A stretch of 64,000 nt of DNA from Pelobacter sp. (lineage in GTDB: Bacteria; Desulfobacterota; Desulfuromonadia; Geobacterales; Pseudopelobacteraceae): the NCBI GenBank assembly GCA_030824515.1, contig JAVBXN010000021.1, positions 186,001 through 250,000 of the forward strand. The letters are read 5' to 3'. Positions 60,869-64,000 of this stretch are shown one piece after another. The position numbers were made by a program, and so were the translations under genes. The notes under the pieces are model-generated. The model did not search any database. It saw nothing but the letters and a program-made list of their open reading frames with translations, and was not told the origin of the DNA. Numbering within the stretch: position 1 is the stretch's first letter; every line of letters starts with the position of its first letter.

Positions 60869-62548
60869 CTACATCACCTTGACGTTGGTAATCTCTTTCC
60901 CCTCCGGATCGATCGTATGCACCGCGCAGGCGATGCAGGGGTCGAAGGAGTGGATCGTGCGCAGCACCTCCAGCGGCTTGTCGCTCTGTGCCACCGGGTT
61001 GCCGATCAGCGAGGCTTCATAGGGACCGAGCACACCTTTTTCGTCGCGCGGCGAGGCGTTCCAGGTGGAGGGGACCACGGCCTGGTAGTTCTTGATCTTC
61101 TGCTTTTCGATCACGATCCAGTGCGACAGGGTGCCGCGCGGCGCTTCGTGGAAACCGACTCCACGGTACTCCCCTTTGGGGATCTGGGTATGGTTGGCGT
61201 AGGCCTTGTCGCCTTTGCCGACGTTTTCAACCAGCTTGTCCAGATACTCCAGAGAATAGTCGGCCATGATGTGGGCCCTGATGGCGCGGGCGCCCAGGCG
61301 TCCCATGGTCGAGTGCAGGTCGCCGACGCCGATGCCGATCATCTTGCAGGAATCGTCCACCAGCTTTCTGACTTTCTGGTTGCCGCCGGCATAGGCCGCG
61401 AACAGCTGGGCCGGGGGACCGACCTGGATCGCCTTGCCGTCCAGGCGCGGCGCCTTGCACCAGGTATACTTGCCGTTGTCCTGGAAGTCGGTGTAGTTGG
61501 GCTTGGTTTCCCCTTCCCAGGGATGCTTGCTGCCGCTGCCGTCATACCAGGCATGGGCGACGTTTTCGGTGATGCCGCCGATCAGCGGCGCATCCTGGTG
61601 ATTGGTGATGATGCGGGCGCCCTTGATGTCACCGCTGTTGATGATCGCTCCCGGCAGCGCGAACTTGGTGTTATGGGTGTCTTCCGGCATTTCCGGCACG
61701 GCCAGGTAGTTGGTCACCCCCTTGCCGTATTTGAACCACTCCTTGTAGGCCGATGCAATCGCGATCATGTCCGGATAGTAGACCTTCTGCACGAACTCGC
61801 GGGTCTCTTCCATCAGCGCGCGCAAGGCCGCAATCTTCTCCATGTTGAGGGTGGCCATGTTTTCCATGTTGATGGCGGTGGCGACGCCGCCGACACACAG
61901 GTTCTGGATATGCGGATTCTTGCCCCCCAGGATCGCCCCGGCCTGGGCCGCGCGGCGCTGGAAATCCAGCGCCTTCAGATAATGGGCCACCGCCATCAGG
62001 TTGGCCTCGGGCGGCAGTTTCATGGCCGGATGCCCCCAGTAGCCGGATGAGAAAATCCCCAGGCGACCGGTCTCGACAAACGACTTCAGTTTGGACTGTA
62101 CCGCCCTGAATTCGGTTTCGCTGTTGCCGGACCAGTCCGAGATCGATTGGGCCAGCTGGGCGGTCTTCTTCGGATCGGCCTTGAGGGCCGAGACCACATC
62201 GACCCAGTCCAGCGCCGAGAGGTGGTAGAAGTGAACGATATGGTCCTGCACCGAATGCTGGGCCATGATGATGTTGCGCATATACTGGGCATTGAGCGGT
62301 ACCTCGACCTTCAGGGCGTGCTCGACCGAGCGGATCGACGAGATGGCATGCACGGTCGTGCAGACGCCGCAGAAGCGCTGGGCATAGATCCAGGCATCCT
62401 CGGGCGGACGCCCCTGCAGGATCGTCTCGATGCCGCGCCACATCTGGGCCGATGACCAGGCGTTGGTGACCGCGCCACCGTTTACTTCCACATCGATTCT
62501 CAGGTGACCTTCGATACGGGTGATCGGGTCAAGTGTAATTCGGGCCAT
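60869..62548 (-). CDS. hybL: [NiFe] hydrogenase large subunit, Hyb type
   Basis: A 559-residue catalytic subunit of a group 1 membrane-bound uptake hydrogenase. The N-terminal nickel motif is RFCGVCTTVHA and the C-terminal one is FDPCIACAVHT; the four cysteines bind the Ni-Fe centre. The protease should cut after the His in AVHT, removing about 15 residues. N-terminal DPITRIEGHLRID is also diagnostic. It passes electrons from H2 through the small subunit (outside the window) to HybA and HybB. Gene order HybB-large subunit-protease matches the Geobacter hyb operon. Confidence 0.95.
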   Translation of the reverse strand: MARITLDPITRIEGHLRIDVEVNGGAVTNAWSSAQMWRGIETILQGRPPEDAWIYAQRFCGVCTTVHAISSIRSVEHALKVEVPLNAQYMRNIIMAQHSVQDHIVHFYHLSALDWVDVVSALKADPKKTAQLAQSISDWSGNSETEFRAVQSKLKSFVETGRLGIFSSGYWGHPAMKLPPEANLMAVAHYLKALDFQRRAAQAGAILGGKNPHIQNLCVGGVATAINMENMATLNMEKIAALRALMEETREFVQKVYYPDMIAIASAYKEWFKYGKGVTNYLAVPEMPEDTHNTKFALPGAIINSGDIKGARIITNHQDAPLIGGITENVAHAWYDGSGSKHPWEGETKPNYTDFQDNGKYTWCKAPRLDGKAIQVGPPAQLFAAYAGGNQKVRKLVDDSCKMIGIGVGDLHSTMGRLGARAIRAHIMADYSLEYLDKLVENVGKGDKAYANHTQIPKGEYRGVGFHEAPRGTLSHWIVIEKQKIKNYQAVVPSTWNASPRDEKGVLGPYEASLIGNPVAQSDKPLEVLRTIHSFDPCIACAVHTIDPEGKEITNVKVM

Positions 62549-62582
62549 TATGTTACCTCCGATAGTTTATGGGTCAGCAATT

Positions 62583-62681
62583 TTCCTCCCCTTTCAAGGG
62601 GGAGGTTAGGAGGGGGATGGGTGGACTGTTACATCTAACCCATCCCCACCCCGACCCTCCCCTTGAAGGGGAGGGAGTTTT
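62583..62681. repeat. REP-like palindromic repeat, copy C
   Basis: CTCCCCTTTCAAGGGGGAG and CCCTCCCCTTGAAGGGGAGGG hairpins with CCCATCCCC text between. Same design as copies A and B. It lies between hybB and hybL. Confidence 0.75.
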
Positions 62682-62686
62682 TTCTG

Positions 62687-64000
62687 TTACGCCTTTTCCG
62701 CCGCCACATGCTCCGCAGGCGTATCAACATGCACCGCGACCGCGTCCAACTGCTGGCGGGTGTGCAGCTTGGGCAACACCGGCAGGATCTTGACCAGCAC
62801 CTGGTAGCCCAGGATTTCGAAGGCGACGATGCCGACCGTGATCAGCAGTTCGGCCAGGGACGGGAAGTAGTGCCAGCCCTTGCCCGGATTGAAACCGATC
62901 AGGTAGACGTTGAAACGGTAGAGCGCGCCCCCCAGCACGATCAGCGCCGCCGATGCGAACAGCCAGCGGATCGACTCGCGCTTGCGGCCGCTGAACAGCA
63001 GCAGCGATCCACCCGCCACCAGGCAGAACTCCAGCAGGAAGAAGCGCGAGTAGAAATCGAACGACAGCGCCGCCATCAGCTGCCCGCGCCAGGCCAGGTC
63101 GCCGATCACAACGGTCAGCCAGATCACGGTCAGCCAGGGGACAATCCGGGCAAGACCGGACAACTCCTTGGTTTCGAAGGGGCGTTTGAAGGCATAGCAG
63201 GAGATAACCGACTCCAGGATTGCGATCGAATAGCCGATGAACATGCAGTTGATCAGGAACAACAACGGCAGGAAGCCGGTGTGCCAGAGCGGATGCACTT
63301 TTGTCGATGCGATCAGCAGCAGCGAGCCAAGCGAGGACTGGTGCATGGTCGGCAGCGTGATGCCCAGCACGATCACGAAGATCAGGACCTTGTCCAGGCG
63401 CGGTTTCAGCCAGGCGGCCACCTCCTTGACCGATTCCAGCCGTTCATCCAGACGCTCGGGACGCTTGATGCCGGTGCGCTGGTGCAGCTTGTCCAGCATG
63501 AACTGCAAAGTCTTCCATTCGGTTTTCTCCAGCGTGGTCAGCACCGCCGGCAGAAATTCCAGCAGCAGCACCGTGGTGTAGGCCATGACGCACAGCGCCA
63601 CCTCGAACATGGCCGAGTTGGCCTGCCACTTGGACGGAATGAAGAAGTTGTAGGAATTCCAGGGGCGCCCCACGTCCACCATGACCGAGAAACCGGCCAG
63701 TCCGTAGCCGAACATGCTGGTCAGGATCGCCGAGCGGATCATCGGGTGATAGTGCATGTGGTTGCGGATGTAGATCAGGATCGCCATGGCGTAGCCGCCG
63801 CAGGCTATGGCGGTGCCGGTGGCCACGTCATAGGTGATCCAGATGCCCCAGGGGTAGCCGTCGCTCATGTTGGAGACCGCGCCGATGCCCTTGATGAAGC
63901 GCAGCGCGATCAGACCGAAACCGATCAGGGTCAGCGTCAGCAGCACGATGAACGATGGTGTCAGGATCTTGGCGTCATGCCTTTGGTACTCATCATGCCC
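62687..64000 (-). CDS. hybB: HybB-like membrane subunit of [NiFe] hydrogenase, partial (runs off right edge)
   Basis: At least 438 residues; the frame is open to base 64000, and its first residues in the window are GHDEYQRHDAKILTPSFIV, so only a few N-terminal residues are missing. The GTG at 63946 is inside the gene, not its start. About ten membrane helices and NrfD/HybB motifs are seen: SDGYPWGIWITYDVATG, FEVALCVMAYTTVLLLEF and TMHQSSLGSLLLIAS. It transfers electrons from the hydrogenase Fe-S chain to quinone. It shares this fold with the formate dehydrogenase subunit at 32967-34175. Confidence 0.93.
   Translation of the reverse strand, partial: GHDEYQRHDAKILTPSFIVLLTLTLIGFGLIALRFIKGIGAVSNMSDGYPWGIWITYDVATGTAIACGGYAMAILIYIRNHMHYHPMIRSAILTSMFGYGLAGFSVMVDVGRPWNSYNFFIPSKWQANSAMFEVALCVMAYTTVLLLEFLPAVLTTLEKTEWKTLQFMLDKLHQRTGIKRPERLDERLESVKEVAAWLKPRLDKVLIFVIVLGITLPTMHQSSLGSLLLIASTKVHPLWHTGFLPLLFLINCMFIGYSIAILESVISCYAFKRPFETKELSGLARIVPWLTVIWLTVVIGDLAWRGQLMAALSFDFYSRFFLLEFCLVAGGSLLLFSGRKRESIRWLFASAALIVLGGALYRFNVYLIGFNPGKGWHYFPSLAELLITVGIVAFEILGYQVLVKILPVLPKLHTRQQLDAVAVHVDTPAEHVAAEKA

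Overview
The window reads as a piece of chromosome from an anaerobic, respiring deltaproteobacterium, most like the Geobacter/Pelobacter group (Geobacterales). This is an inference from gene content: two selenocysteine formate dehydrogenases, a Hyb-type membrane uptake [NiFe] hydrogenase in the order hybB-hybL-protease, tandem triheme c7-type cytochromes, many two-component systems including NtrC-type sigma54 activators, and short GC-rich palindromic intergenic repeats. Most of the window is GC-rich. Distinctly AT-rich patches (about 1-1150, 48.5-51.6 kb, 52.5-56.5 kb) look like acquired DNA. No rRNA, tRNA, CRISPR array, transposase or integrase was recognised.

Layout. 1-3630 (-): a giant fusion of a GT4-like glycosyltransferase, a STAND NTPase and TPR-like repeats, cut by the left edge. 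4.2-5.4 kb (-): an Fe-S protein and a YgbA-like nitrosative-stress protein. 5.6-8.7 kb (+): a PhnD-like binding protein coupled to a hybrid sensor kinase. 8.8-10.8 kb (+): molybdenum cofactor genes mobB, moaA and a MOSC protein. 10.9-14.0 kb: an ABC exporter with no ordinary start codon, and an Omp85-type barrel lipoprotein. 14.0-17.5 kb: a second binding protein-kinase-response regulator operon, divergent from a sigma54-promoted ANTAR regulator. 17.6-19.9 kb: rhomboid protease and proA.

20.1-39.8 kb is the metabolic core. Formate dehydrogenase locus 1 (-) is fdnG(Sec)-fdnH-fdnI-fdhE-mobA, with a divergent NtrC-type regulator and sensor kinase. Locus 2 (-) is fdnG(Sec)-HybA-like-NrfD/HybB-like-mobA, with its own divergent NtrC-type regulator. 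An ECF sigma factor and a DGC/PAS protein lie between them. Both dehydrogenase genes have an in-frame UGA at the selenocysteine site, so a naive translation breaks each in two. The two enzymes use different quinone-side modules but carry nearly identical mobA genes. The Moco genes at 8.8-10.8 kb and the mobA copies would supply the bis-MGD cofactor these enzymes need.

39.9-48.5 kb: a 1641-residue secreted multidomain protein, two tandem triheme cytochromes, and an orphan Cache-domain kinase that resembles the kinase of locus 1 and may be the missing partner of the locus 2 regulator. 48.8-52.5 kb: an AT-rich island of small unknown genes, two with HEPN-like R-x4-H motifs, with attC-like hairpins between genes, 20-bp-spaced direct repeats in front, and a DUF2238 gene bracketed by 50-bp direct repeats. 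52.8-56.1 kb: a third binding protein-kinase pair, this one PstS-like. 56.4-60.1 kb: YefM-YoeB and HipBA toxin-antitoxin modules around an MFS transporter. 60.2-64.0 kb (-): hydrogenase protease, large subunit and HybB, the last cut by the right edge.

Best candidates for something undescribed: the glycosyltransferase-STAND-TPR fusion; the pattern of three binding-protein/kinase pairs with no transporter genes; the ECF-DGC/PAS pair; and the small-gene island with HEPN-like motifs and attC-like hairpins.
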